Source: Sweltsa coloradensis (Eukaryota > Arthropoda > Insecta > Plecoptera > Chloroperlidae). From it: a DNA stretch of 64,000 bases. How positions within the stretch are numbered: the first letter of the stretch is position 1; every line of letters begins with the position of its first letter. The notes beneath the pieces were generated by a model. That model was not told the origin of the DNA. It saw only the letters and a program-made list of their open reading frames with translations, and did no database searches. The position numbers and the translations under genes were made by a program. Below are positions 12,687 through 23,535 of the stretch, piece after piece. Location of the stretch: assembly GCA_024449915.1 (NCBI GenBank), contig JAMZAV010000434.1:274287-338286 (forward strand), written 5' to 3'.

Positions 12687-13487
12687 TTGGATGAGCGTAC
12701 GAGCGAAACGAGCGAAGCGGAAGATTCCATTTCACACACTGGGGGAAAAAAAAACCGGAGTTTTTTTTTTTTTTTCTGATTTTGTGTGTTTGTTTAAAAC
12801 GATTCCCGGGTAAACCCATACCCGATTGCGATGAATTTAATGGAAGGGCCTCAAAAATCAAGAACTTTTGAACCCGCCAAAGTTTTTAAGCGCAATCGGG
12901 AAATTTTTTTCTCATAAAAAAAACCAATTTCGATTTTTTCGATTTTTTTTTTTAAAAAAATTCTTCGACTTATAACACTTACATTCTTTATCCTTTTTTT
13001 TTTTTTTAACGAACCCTTTAAATTTTTTTCTTTCTTTGAAAAATTTTTTTTTAAAATTTTCTATGAAAAATAAATTTTAGTTTTTTTTCTTTTTAAAAAC
13101 AATTTTTTGACTTATAACACTACTCTTTTTCCATTGTAATGATTTTTTCCCCGAACTTTTTTTTTTCCTCTCCCCCCTTTTGATGGAATAAAAATTTTTT
13201 AAAAAAAATTTTTTTTTTTTTTTTCTTTTTCGTTCCCCCAAAATTTAAAGTATTTTTTTTTTTGGGTTTTTAAAAAAATTTAAAAACGGTAAAGCTTAAT
13301 TTTTTTAAAAATTTTAAAATAAAAAAAATCTAAAAAGCCATTTTCCTAGAATGATTTTTTTTCCGCCAATTTAAAAATTTAAATTATAAAAAACCAAAAA
13401 AACAATTTACAATGGGAAAAGCTGAGGTTTTTATAGAGGAATGGTTTTTTAAAAATTTAAAAAACGTAAAATTGGGTTTTTGGAAAA

Positions 13488-13643
<156 letters not shown>

Positions 13644-13762
13644 CCTTTTGTTTTTTTTTTTTTTTTATTCTTTGTTTTTTAAAATTTTTTTAAAAAAAAA
13701 GAAAATAAAAAAAAACAAAAAAATTTTTTTTTTTTAAAATTTTTTCACCAAAAAATTTTTGA

Positions 13763-14274
13763 CTAGGAAAACGCTCAATCGTTCCCGAGGTGATGGTGAG
13801 CGTAATTTTTTAAACGAAAAAAGCGTAAAATTGTGATTTTTTATAGATCATTTTTCGATTCGCTCAATTTCCACAATTAACTTCATAAATTAGAGTTCTT
13901 AAAAACATTACAATGGATAAGCATGTAAGTTTTATTCGTCGAAGAAATGTTAAAAATTGAAAATCGTAAAATTCGATTATCATGAGAAATGATTTTCGAT
14001 TGCGCTCAAATTTCACACGAATATATTAATTCATAAAATTAAGGTTCTGCGAAAAAATCAATACAATCGGATAGAGCATGTAGGTTTTATAAGTTAAAGA
14101 ATTATTTTTAATCGTAAAAAATCGTAAAATTGCTATTTTCATGAGAAATAATTTTTTGATCGATTTTTCCCCCCGTGCAGTTCTTCGTGTAGAGATTGCA
14201 CAGACCTCCATAAAATTTCATCGCAATTGGAGTATTGGTTTAGCCGGAATCGTGTTCACAGACACACAAAAATA

Positions 14275-14308
<34 letters not shown>

Positions 14309-14381
14309 ATTCCGGATTTTTTTCTCCAGTGTAGTGAAATGGAATCTTCGCTTCGCTCGCTTCGCTCGCTACGCTCATCCA
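13763..14381 (-). mobile_element. HINE-like element, subfamily A copy 2 (nested, minus)
   Basis: Reverse orientation: CTAGGAAAACGC at 13763 is the 3' end and CTCATCCA at 14374-14381 is the 5' end. The core contains the family blocks CGGCTAAACC, TTCTCATGA and CATGTAGGTTTTATAAG. It lies inside copy 1. Confidence 0.75.
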
Positions 14382-14780
14382 ATTAATATATTCGTGTGAA
14401 ATTTGAGCGTAATCGAATAATTATTTCTTATGCAAATTGCAATTTTACGATTTTTTTCTTTAAAAAAAATTACGATTAATTAAAACAATTAAGTTAATTT
14501 TTAATTTTATTTAATTTAATTATAAAATTAAGTTAATTTTTTATCTAATTTAATTTAATTAAAAAAAATCTTCGACTTAGTAATGATTTTTTCACAGAAC
14601 AACAGAAAATCCGCGTAACACATGGCATCTCAATGCACCATATACGCTCATCCAACAACGCGGCGGGACTTAAGCGTTTTTCTAGTAATAATAACTGCTA
14701 AGGATGCATTTAAAAAGTTATAAACCGAAATTAATAATTTTTAAGCCAAATCATAACAAGCAAACATACTTTCAAATTGT

Positions 14781-15425
14781 TGATGAGCGTAGCGAGCGAA
14801 GCGAAGATTCCATTTTACTACACTGGAAAAAAAATCCGGAATGTTTTTCTTTTTTTCTTTTTTTTCTGTTTGTATTTTTGTGTGTTTGTTAACACGATTC
14901 CGGCTAAACCGTACTCCAATTGCGATGAAATTTTCTGGAGGCCTTCGAAATTTCTGAACTTAGAACTGCCACGTTTTTGAGCGCAATCGAAAAATTATTT
15001 CTCATGAAAATCGCAATTTTACGATTTTTTTCGTTTTTTTTTAATTTTTCGCTCTTAAACACCTACATGCATAATCCGATCGTAATGAAATTTGTATGGG
15101 ACCTTTCTTATATGAAACTCTAAACATGTGTCAAATTTAAGCACAATCCAAGATTATTTCTCATAAAAATTGCAATTTTTCGATGTTTTTTATTAATTTT
15201 AGACGTTCTTCACTTTCTACCACCTACATCGTTAATCCGATCGTAATTAAATTTTAATAGAACCTTCATTTTATTAATCAATAGATTCATGCCGAAATTG
15301 AGGTTAATCGAAGAATTATTTCTGACAAAAAATTACAATTTTTCTTTTTTTTCGATTAATTAACATCAGACAAGGCCAATGCACTAATTACGCTCATCCA
15401 ACAACGACTTTCGGCGTTTTCCTAG
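14781..15425 (+). mobile_element. HINE-like element, subfamily A copy 3
   Basis: 5' TGATGAGCGTAGCGAGCGAA preceded by T; core with GATTCCGGCTAAACCG and CTGCCACGTTTTTGAGCGCA; 3' end CATCCAACAACGACTTTCGG then CGTTTTCCTAG, followed by T. The stem AACGacTTTcggCGTT could form the 3' hairpin. Confidence 0.75.
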
Positions 15426-15433
15426 TTTTAGAA

Positions 15434-15645
15434 CTAGGAAGCTTCGCAAACGCTTTTTCAGGCGCGTTGTTGGACGTGCGTAATTGGTGCAGATTTTCTG
15501 TTGTTCTGTGAAAAAATCATTACTAAGTCGAAGAAAATTTTTAAAAAACGAAAAAAATCGTAATGAAAAAAAAGAAAAAAATCAACGTGCGATTTTTAAC
15601 CAATTTTGTTTTTAAAAATCGATTGCGAACAAATTTCACACTAAT
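15434..15645 (-). mobile_element. HINE-like element, 3' fragment (minus)
   Basis: Begins CTAGGAAGCTTCGCAAACGC in reverse orientation and continues to the family block AACAGAAAATCTGC (reverse), then stops where copy 5 begins. It is only nine bases from the end of copy 3. Confidence 0.65.
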
Positions 15646-16404
15646 TGGATGAGCGTAGCGAGCGGAGCGAAGATTCCATTTCACTACACTGGAGAAAAAA
15701 ATCCGGAATGTTTTTTTTTTTTCTGTATTTTTGTCTGTTTGTTAACACGATTCCGGCTAAACCGATACTCCGATTGCGATGAAATTTTATGGAGGTCTTC
15801 GAAATCTCTGAACTTAGAACTGCCACGTTTTTGAGCACAATCGGAAAATTATTTCTCATCAAAATCGCAATTTTACGATTTTTTTCGATTTTTTTTAAAT
15901 TTCTTCGACTTATAACACCTACATGCTTTATCCGATTTTGATGATTTTTTCACAGAACCATAATTTTATGAATTAAGATATTCTTGTAAAATTTGAGCGC
16001 AATCGAAAAATTATTTCTTATAAAAATCGAAATTTTACGTGATTTTTCTTTTTTAAAACAATTCTTTGACTTTTTACACCAATATGCTTTATCCGATTGT
16101 AATGATTTTTTCACAGAACCTTAATCTTATGAATTAATATATTCTTGTGAAATTTGAGCATAATCGAATAACTTTTTCTTATGAAATCGAAATCTTACGA
16201 TTTTTTTCTTTTTTAAAATTACGATTAATTAAAAAAATTAAAGATAAAAGTTTATTTTTTATTTAATTTTATTAATTTAAAAAAAATCTTCAACTGAGTA
16301 ATGATTTTTTTCACAGAACAACAAAAAATCCATACAACACATGGTATCTCAATGCACCAATTACGCTCATCCAACAACGCGGCGGGACTTAAACGTTTTC
16401 CTAG
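15646..16404 (+). mobile_element. HINE-like element, subfamily A copy 5
   Basis: TGGATGAGCGTAGCGAGCGG at the 5' end, preceded by T. Internal diverged repeats (CACCTACATGCTTTATCCGA-type blocks near 15920 and 16080). 3' end CATCCAACAACGCGGCGGGA then CGTTTTCCTAG, followed by T. Confidence 0.8.
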
Positions 16405-16413
16405 TATATTAAT

Positions 16414-17016
16414 TGGATGAGCTTAGCGAGCGAAGCGAAGATTCCATTTCACTTCACTGGTCAAAAAAATCCGGAATGTTTTTTTTCTTTTTGTATTTTT
16501 GGCTGTTTGTTAACACGATTCCGGCTAAACCGATTCTCCAATTGCGATGTAATTTGCTGGAGACCTTAGAAATTTCTAAACTTAGAACTGCCACGTTTTG
16601 GTGCGCAATCGAAATATTATTGCTCATGAAAATCGCAATTTTACGATTTTTTCGATTTTTTAAAAATTATTCGACTTATAACACCTACATGCTTTATCCG
16701 ATTTTAGTGATTTTTTCACAGAACCAAATTTTATGAATTAAGATATTCGTGTGAAATTTGAGCGCAGTTGAAAAATTATTTCTTATTAAAATCGAAATTT
16801 TACGATTCCTTCTTTTTTAAAATTACGATTAATTAAAAAAAATACAAATATTAGTTTATTTTTTATGAAATTTAAATTAATTTTTAAAAAAAACTTCAAA
16901 TTAGTAATGATTTTTTTCACAGAACAGCAGAAAATCCGCATAACACATGGCAGCTCAAAGCACCAATTACGCTCATCCAACAACGCGCCTGAAAAAGCGT
17001 TTGCGAAGCTTCCTAG
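16414..17016 (+). mobile_element. HINE-like element, subfamily A copy 6
   Basis: Starts TGGATGAGCTTAGCGAGCGA ten bases after copy 5 ends. The 3' variant is CGCGCCTGAAAAAGCGTTTG, CGAAGCTTCCTAG, then T. Confidence 0.8.
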
Positions 17017-17289
17017 TATCAAATACAACAAAACTCACCGCCATATGGAGGTTGTCAAAGTTCGAATTTTATCAACTTCCAGACAACTGTTACCATACCT
17101 CGATCGTTCTGCGCACTGGTGGAAAATTAGTTTAGCATTTAGTGTGAATTCGACACAGGTAATAGTAACAGCCCAACATATTAAATTAAGCTTCGGCTTC
17201 AAAAATAATTCCTCATTAACATATAAAATAAGATAAAGTAAGGTAAGAACATAATCAGGATTGGAAATTATCGTCAGTACCTAATCGGT

Positions 17290-17692
17290 GTGCTAGAACG
17301 CATTTGATCTCATGTTATTACAAATGCCTTTGCGTGGGAAACAGTTGATTGCTCGCAGTTAACTGTCAGTACCTAATCGGTGTGCTAGAACGCAGTAAAC
17401 TGTTAGTACCTAATCGGTGTGCAAGAACGCATTTGATCTTATGTTATTACAGATGCCTTTGCGTGGGAAACAGCTGCTTGTTATTACAGATGCCTTTGCG
17501 TGGGAAACAGCTGCTTGTTATTACAGATGCCTTTGCGTGGGGAGCAGCTGATTGTTATTACAGATGCCTTTGCGTGGAAACAGCTATTTGCTCGCAGTTA
17601 GCTGTCAGTACCTAATCGGTGTGCTAGAACGCAGTTAACTGTCAGTACCTAATCGGCGTGCTAGAACGCATTTGATCTTTTGTTATTACAGA
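17290..17692. repeat. tandem array of two short alternating units, left part
   Basis: Mixes a 37-39-bp unit (GATGCCTTTGCGTGGGAAAC then AGCTGATTGTTATTACA) with a unit reading AACTGTCAGTACCTAATCGG then TGTGCTAGAACGCA. It continues after the LINE insertion at 18156-18395. Confidence 0.85.
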
Positions 17693-17894
17693 TATTACCA
17701 GAAATCATTCTACAGCAGAGCGGCCAATGAATGGAACAGATTGCCAACATCCCTTAAAACATTATCATCAAACCAATTCCTGAACAAAATTCGAACATAT
17801 ATTCCTCCACGTGTCAACTGAAATTAACTTGTTTTGTGCAAGTGTGAGTGTGAGTGTGTGTGAGTGTGAGTGTGAGTGTGAGTGTGGGTGTGAA

Positions 17895-17925
<31 letters not shown>

Positions 17926-18155
17926 GCGTGTGCGTGTGCGTGTGCGTGTGCGCGTGCGCGTGCGCTTGCGTGTCAATTGCATTATTTTGTAAATATTTCA
18001 TTGTATGTATTGTTAGTTATTTTATTTATGTTGGTATGTTGTAGTAAGGCAGTCGGACACCACATGTGTGTTGGGCTTCAAGCCCTCTTCTGGCTGACAG
18101 TATTTGGTTTGTACATATTCAAAGGCAAATAAATAATAATAATAATAATAATAAT
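17693..18155 (+). mobile_element. 3' end of a CR1/L2-type LINE inserted in the satellite
   Basis: Codons 17693-17821 read YYQKSFYSRAANEWNRLPTS, then LKTLSSNQF..IRTYIPPRVN and stop, the usual C-terminus of CR1/L2-like ORF2 (AxxxWNxLP). A GT-rich microsatellite (17842-17975), a stem-loop GGCTTCAAGCCCTCTTCTGG and an (AAT)n tail to 18155 follow. The flanks join as one uninterrupted satellite unit (ACAGAT|GCCTTT), so this is a clean 5'-truncated insertion. Confidence 0.8.
17842..17975. repeat. GT-rich microsatellite
   Basis: Runs of GTGAGT, GT and GTGTGC within the LINE 3' UTR. They create Val/Cys-rich and His/Thr-rich ORFs on the two strands, which are not genes. Confidence 0.95.
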
Positions 18156-18395
18156 GCCTTTGCGTGGGAAACAGCTGATTGTTATAACAGATGCCTTTGC
18201 GTGGGAAACTGTTGATTGCTCGCAGTTAACTGTCAGTAAGTAATCGGTGGGCTAGAACGCAGTTAATTGTCAGTACCTAATCGGTGTGCTAGAACGCATT
18301 TGATCTTTTGTTATTACAGTTGCCTTTGCGTGGGAAACAGTTGATTTTTATTACAGTTGCCTTTGCGTGGGAAACAGTTATTGCTCGCAGTTATA
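18156..18395. repeat. tandem array of two short alternating units, right part
   Basis: Continuation of the units at 17290-17692 (GCCTTTGCGTGGGAAACAG and CTAATCGGTGTGCTAGAACG) directly after the LINE tail. Confidence 0.85.
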
Positions 18396-18946
18396 GAGTA
18401 GGAGAACTTGGGAAAAAATAGCCCTGACATAGTCTGTATATTGCGTTTGCTTAGTTTGCTTATCATTGTGTTGAAAGTACATATTTTTAGAGTGGTATTT
18501 AGTCTACAAATCATGGTACTTTCTAGGCACTACAAAATACACCCGATAATATAGTGTTTAATTAAGTATTTGGCAGAACACAAAATACTTTACCAAGAAA
18601 ACGTAATCAATCATAAGTTATACTAAAATGCTTTGAATCAAGAACGTTTAAGAGGGTTTTATCTTATTATATAATCTCTTCACTACAATTAAACCGTTCA
18701 GTTCAGTTCAGTTTGAGTGCAATAAGTAACATTTACTTTTGCTTGTTATACAGTACCGGGTATATTTACCCTTAAAAGTAGAATGAACATAATTCCAGAG
18801 GAGATAACGCTTTTACGCCATTATTTGGCAGAATTGAAAGAGGGGGGGCTTAGCTGTCATTCAGCTGAGTTTCGCAGCAAGGAGCACGAAATACTTGACG
18901 AGAGACGGGTTCGGGAACCCAGTTCATTGATAGGTCATCAAGGCCT

Positions 18947-20463
18947 CTATGGCCCATTGCGTCTTGTTGATATAAACATTTTGATGAGTGAGGCTATTGT
19001 AGTGATAATCGGATCAGTTGACATAGCTGTGAGGACGTCAACTAACCCGTCTTTTATGGTGAAAACTGAGGCTTCCGGTGTATTTGAGGAGGCTGTTAGT
19101 TCAGGTCTGGGTTGGGTCAGGCGGCGCGAGCAGCTGGGGGGCGATTTAAGTTATTAACAACGTCTGCAAATGAATGTTGAGGGTTAAATGGAATAACTGG
19201 TGGCAGGTTACTGTGGTCAGTGGACTTTTTGTAGGCTCGACGAGTGTACTGAGTGCCTTGTGGAGTACGAGCATCCAGGGCGCGGAGATAGGTGGGGCAT
19301 TTGCGATAGGACGCAGGATGGTCTTGTTTACAAATTGAAGCACTTGGCGGGTTCGGATGGAGACTTTGGGCAGTCTTTAGATGGGTGATAGTCGGCGCAC
19401 TTGAAACACACCGGAACAACGTTGCAGAAGTGTGAAGAGTGTCCAAACTGCTGGCAGTTAAAGCACTGCCGTGGGCCTTTCGGCCCACGATAGCGCTCCA
19501 CGGTAACTCGGTGGTGGCACACGCGTTCCACCAGGTGAAGGGGATTACCAGGGGCGTTAACTAGTGTAGTGATGACGAACAGAGGCATCGGTTGTCTTTC
19601 TCCTCCTCCTTCTTCAGCTCGGTGTGTGAGTTGACGTACGTCCAAGACCGAGACGCCCTGGCTCTGAAGGTCGGAGAGTGTGGTAGCTGTTTCCACTGTG
19701 GCAGAAATGCCACGGAGAACAAGCTTCTTAGTTCTCTGTTCCGTCGTAGGGAATGTATGAGGAATAATTTCTTTTCCTTTGAAGTGTGTGATTAGGTCAT
19801 CATAGGTTTTCCGGGAGTCCGGCTTTATTTTGAAAGTGTCACTTGTTGATGATATTGTTACTTTTCCATTGGTAGATGCATTAATTATGCGAATGAGCGA
19901 ATTATACGTCGGGACACCGTAAACTGTAATGGGGGGTGCTCGGTCCTTGGGTTTAGGGAGGCGGTCACTGTTGCTTTCACGTATTGAGTTGTGGGTTGAG
20001 ACATCGTCGCGGAATGTATGCTGTGTTTTGGAGGAGGAGGCAGACGAAGACATCGAGTGCGCATCTCCTGCAGACTGGTCGTGATCCATTGACATGTCTC
20101 GACCTGGTTTTAACATATCCACGTTAAGTTCAGGGTAGATGGCGTCATTAACCTGAGAGAGAGGCTCGTAGCGATTTGACAAAGCTATGGGCTGGGAAGT
20201 GTTATGACTTAGCTTTGATGAAGAAGCAGATGAAGTTGATGGCTGTGAATTGCCGTCGGCGTTTGGGCCGCCTTGAACCTCTTGTTTAAGAAACTTGGTT
20301 TATAACGAAAATCAGTGTCTCCTGGGGAGCAGAATCGTGGGGACCGTTTACTCAGCGGCAATTTGGTCCATTTGTCATTGTTTTTTATTGGTGGCTGGGT
20401 GTTGCTGTCCAACAGGGACTGTATCAGTTTCGAAGGAATCATCTTAGGTGGGTTTGTTGACAT
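18947..20463 (-). pseudogene. jockey-type LINE ORF1 (gag-like, zinc knuckle), frameshifted
   Basis: Read leftwards from ATG at 20463 (MSTNPPKMIPSKLIQSLL). A frameshift near 20280 leads to GGPNADGNSQPSTSSAS and the long frame to 19328 with VYGVPTYNSLIRI. A PRE_C2HC-type domain (LVLRGISATVE, VERVCHHRVTVER) is followed by CCHC knuckles CFNCQQFGHSSHFC and CFKCADYHPSKDC. A second frameshift near 19340-19400 leads to HPASYRKCPTYLRAL, VIPFNPQHSFADVV and a tail ending RRNGP and TAG at 18947. This is the RNA-binding ORF1 of a jockey/I-like retrotransposon. No ORF2 was found to the left, so the copy is truncated. Confidence 0.85.
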
Positions 20464-21359
20464 TGCGTGGCTGGTGTAGGCACTGTACTATGATAGCACT
20501 AGTATTAGGTGTGCGAGTTCGACTTTGGACTGCGCGTATACGCGACCATGACGTCTAGTGAGTGCGCAAGCACCAAGTTCGAGTTATGATTATGTGTACA
20601 GATGTTGGCATGAAATATGCAACACTAATAAACCACTGGTTGTAGGGGGGTTTCTTCGCAGAAAGTTCAGTTTCTGGGTTGGATTTTCCTATTTTGATAA
20701 TATGTAACTGAATATACCCTGAAGGGTAGACACAGGGCCTATAGCAGAGCCCTGTCTGTAGAGTCCACCTCTTCCCCGGTGGGGGAGGGGAAGCCTTGTT
20801 CACTGGGAAATGTATGAAAATACAATATCCTACAAGATATTTAGTGCCTACGGCACAGACTTAAAAAACCTTATAGTACGTTTACGTATGCACTGAATGC
20901 ACACAACCTTACTTGTATGGTTGGCTGTCGCCTGCCTTGACAAGGTTATGCGATGCTGATAGCACAGTACACAGTAACTAACAGAACACGTCCGACTAGG
21001 TCCGTGGTCTAGATGGAACCGTACTTAGTTATAGTCGTTTAGAAGGAAGAAGGACCAACTTTTTATATAAGTATGTTTAAGGTGTAGGTTTACAATAACA
21101 ACAGTATCTCTATTTTACTTAATTGTTACAAAATGTTAACAATTAAATCCGTCACAATTATCTTTGAGAAACTTATGGCTAGAAAATCAAATCAGTCTCA
21201 AGTTGATATTACAAATACATGACTGTACTGATAGAAATTTCTTTGAAACTGGCCATACCCATGAGCTACTAATTTACGCGGGGAAACTGTATTTATTCAA
21301 CCGTTTGACACTCTCTTTACTAGCACATGTAACACATACATATAGGTTTTAAAAGATGC
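20464..21359. other. gene-free interval
   Basis: The first hundred bases probably hold the 5' UTR of the jockey-type element. The rest shows no exon or RNA gene; it would lie beyond the OBP polyadenylation site. Confidence 0.4.
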
Positions 21360-21365
21360 TTTATT
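21360..21365 (-). terminator. candidate OBP polyadenylation signal AATAAA
   Basis: AATAAA on the - strand (TTTATT on +), about 310 bases past the proposed OBP stop codon at 21672. The DNA between shows no coding potential and would be the 3' UTR. Confidence 0.35.
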
Positions 21366-21671
21366 ACGATAATTTCGAATAAGCAAAGAAAATTACAATT
21401 AACAAACAACATGGATTTTGCTCTATTCAATACAGTCTTCATAGCAAGTGATGTGGGCCTTCACATTAATGTTTTCACATAATAATTACCAATTCTAAAT
21501 AATATGCTCATTGAAAATAAGAACAGTGTATCATGTTATTTTTGTCTTGCATGGTTTTGTGACAATGGTAATCGCCAGTTCTCTTCGTTGGTTCAGCACT
21601 AGAAGTTTAGTTTGGTGCACTGAACGACCAAGCAGCAGCATCCTCAGGAAAAGCACTTACGCCCTACAGTG

Positions 21672-21695
21672 TTAATCGTCATCATCAGCTTGTAT
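21672..21695 (-). CDS. proposed last OBP exon (IQADDDD, stop)
   Basis: After an acceptor TTATTTCCAG (right of 21695), eight codons read IQADDDD and TAA in the required phase 0, giving 14 residues after C6, a normal OBP tail length. An AATAAA on the same strand lies at 21360-21365, about 310 bases downstream of the stop. Short, so only moderately supported. Confidence 0.5.
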   Translation of the reverse strand: MQADDDD

Positions 21696-23500
21696 CTGGA
21701 AATAACATTTTATTTTTCTATTCTTATTATGTAATATGTATTTATATAATCTCTGAGGAAGAAGATAGTGAAGTGGATGATGCAGAGGAAGAAAAGATGA
21801 ATGTGGGAGAAGCGTCAGGCATGGCTATAGCCGGCTTCGATAACCCCTGGGCCCCGATTCATGTACATTTTTATCCCGGTATAAGCAGAGTTAGGTGGTA
21901 TAAGTGCGGTATAACTCCGAATCCAATTCATGAAGACTTATCCCGCCTCGCACGGGGATAAGAAAATATGTAAACAGATGGCGGACATTTTAAATTTTGC
22001 GTCTATGTGTAAAACGAGAAAAGTTGTCATTACCCTCATAAAACAAATCAGAAACCGTCTCGGGCCTAGGCCCAGATGTAGAAAATTATTCATAATACAA
22101 CAGTGTAGGCCTAAAGTTCGATTAGGCTATAGGACTAGATAAAATTAATACTAACATAACACGTTTGACAAGCCCTTGGCCTCTCCTAGGCAACCCTAGG
22201 CCTGCACGACCTCATTTTGACACACATCCCGCACAAATAACTAGTTTTGATTACTAAAAGCCTTATGCAGATGAACAATAGTATGATAGTCCTAGGCTAT
22301 TCCAAAATTTACGGCAATAAAACATCTTTTCTTTTCTTTTAATGATCTCACGCAATCTTCTGTCAATAAATAAAAATGAAAAACAAAAGATGGTGGAAAT
22401 TTTTTGTGTTCTTTTGCAAATCTGCTGATTTACATGGCTGTGGAATGCAGTGGAAAAAACATTTGTTGTACTTGTTGTTGGATTGAAAATTTCTGATTGG
22501 ATGAGAGTTGCTCAGACTTAACCAGGCCTTATCCTGCCATGTCCTGCATTATACCGTCCTTATACCACTTATACCCGGGATAAATGTACATGAATCGGGG
22601 CCCGGGGAGCCAAGAATGTGGTAGGAACCTCCTACCGGACTTAGTTGGAAATAGGGCTCGATATTGATTGATTACGAATGTAATTGGATGAGCGTAGCGA
22701 GCGAAGCGAAGATTCCATTTCACTACACTGGAGAAAAAAATCCGGAATTGTTTTTTTTTTTTTTTTTTTTTTGTATTTTTTGTGTGTTTGTTAACACGAT
22801 TCCGGCTAAACCGATACTCCGATTGCGATGAAATTTTATGGAGGCCTTCGAAATTTTTGAACTTAGAACTGCCACGTTTTTGAGCGCAATCGGAAAATTA
22901 TTTCTCATGAAAATCGCAATTTTTTTCGATTTAAAAAAAAATTCTTCGACTTATATGTATTATCCGATTTTTATGATTTTTTCACAGAACCGTAAGTCCA
23001 CGAGATATTCGTGTGAAATTTGAACGCAATCGGAAAATTATTTCTCATAAAAAACGAAATTTTACGTGTTTTTTCCTTTTTAAAACAATTCTTTGACTTA
23101 TAACACCTACATGCTTTATCGGCCTATTGTAATGATTTTTTCACAGAACCTTAATTTTATGAATTAATATATTCGTGTAAAATTTGTGTGCAATCGATTA
23201 ATTATTTCTTATGAAAATCAAAATTTTGCGAATTTTTACTGTTTTTTAAATTCCGATTAATTAAAAAAAATTAAAATTTAAGTTAATTTTTTATTTAATT
23301 TAATTTAATTTTTAAAAAAATCTTCAACTTAGTTATGATTTTTTCACAGAACAACAGAAAATCCGCATAACACATGGCAGCTCAATGCACCAATTACGCT
23401 CATCCAACAACGCGGCGGGACTTAAGCGTTTTCCTAGTTTTAATCAACAAAGCATGATGATTTTCCATGGCTATTAATAACTTTAATTCACCCCCCCCCC

Positions 23501-23535
<35 letters not shown>

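Noticed and set aside
17768..18132. His/Thr-rich and Val/Cys-rich ORFs on both strands
   Set aside because: They come from the GT microsatellite in a LINE 3' UTR.
17290..18395. CRISPR-like alternation of two short repeats
   Set aside because: Both units recur; there are no unique spacers, and the context is eukaryotic.
18783..19157. 124-codon + strand ORF starting MNIIPEEITLL
   Set aside because: It overlaps the antisense jockey-type ORF1 tail, which has recognisable homology; no domain or splice signals support the + frame.
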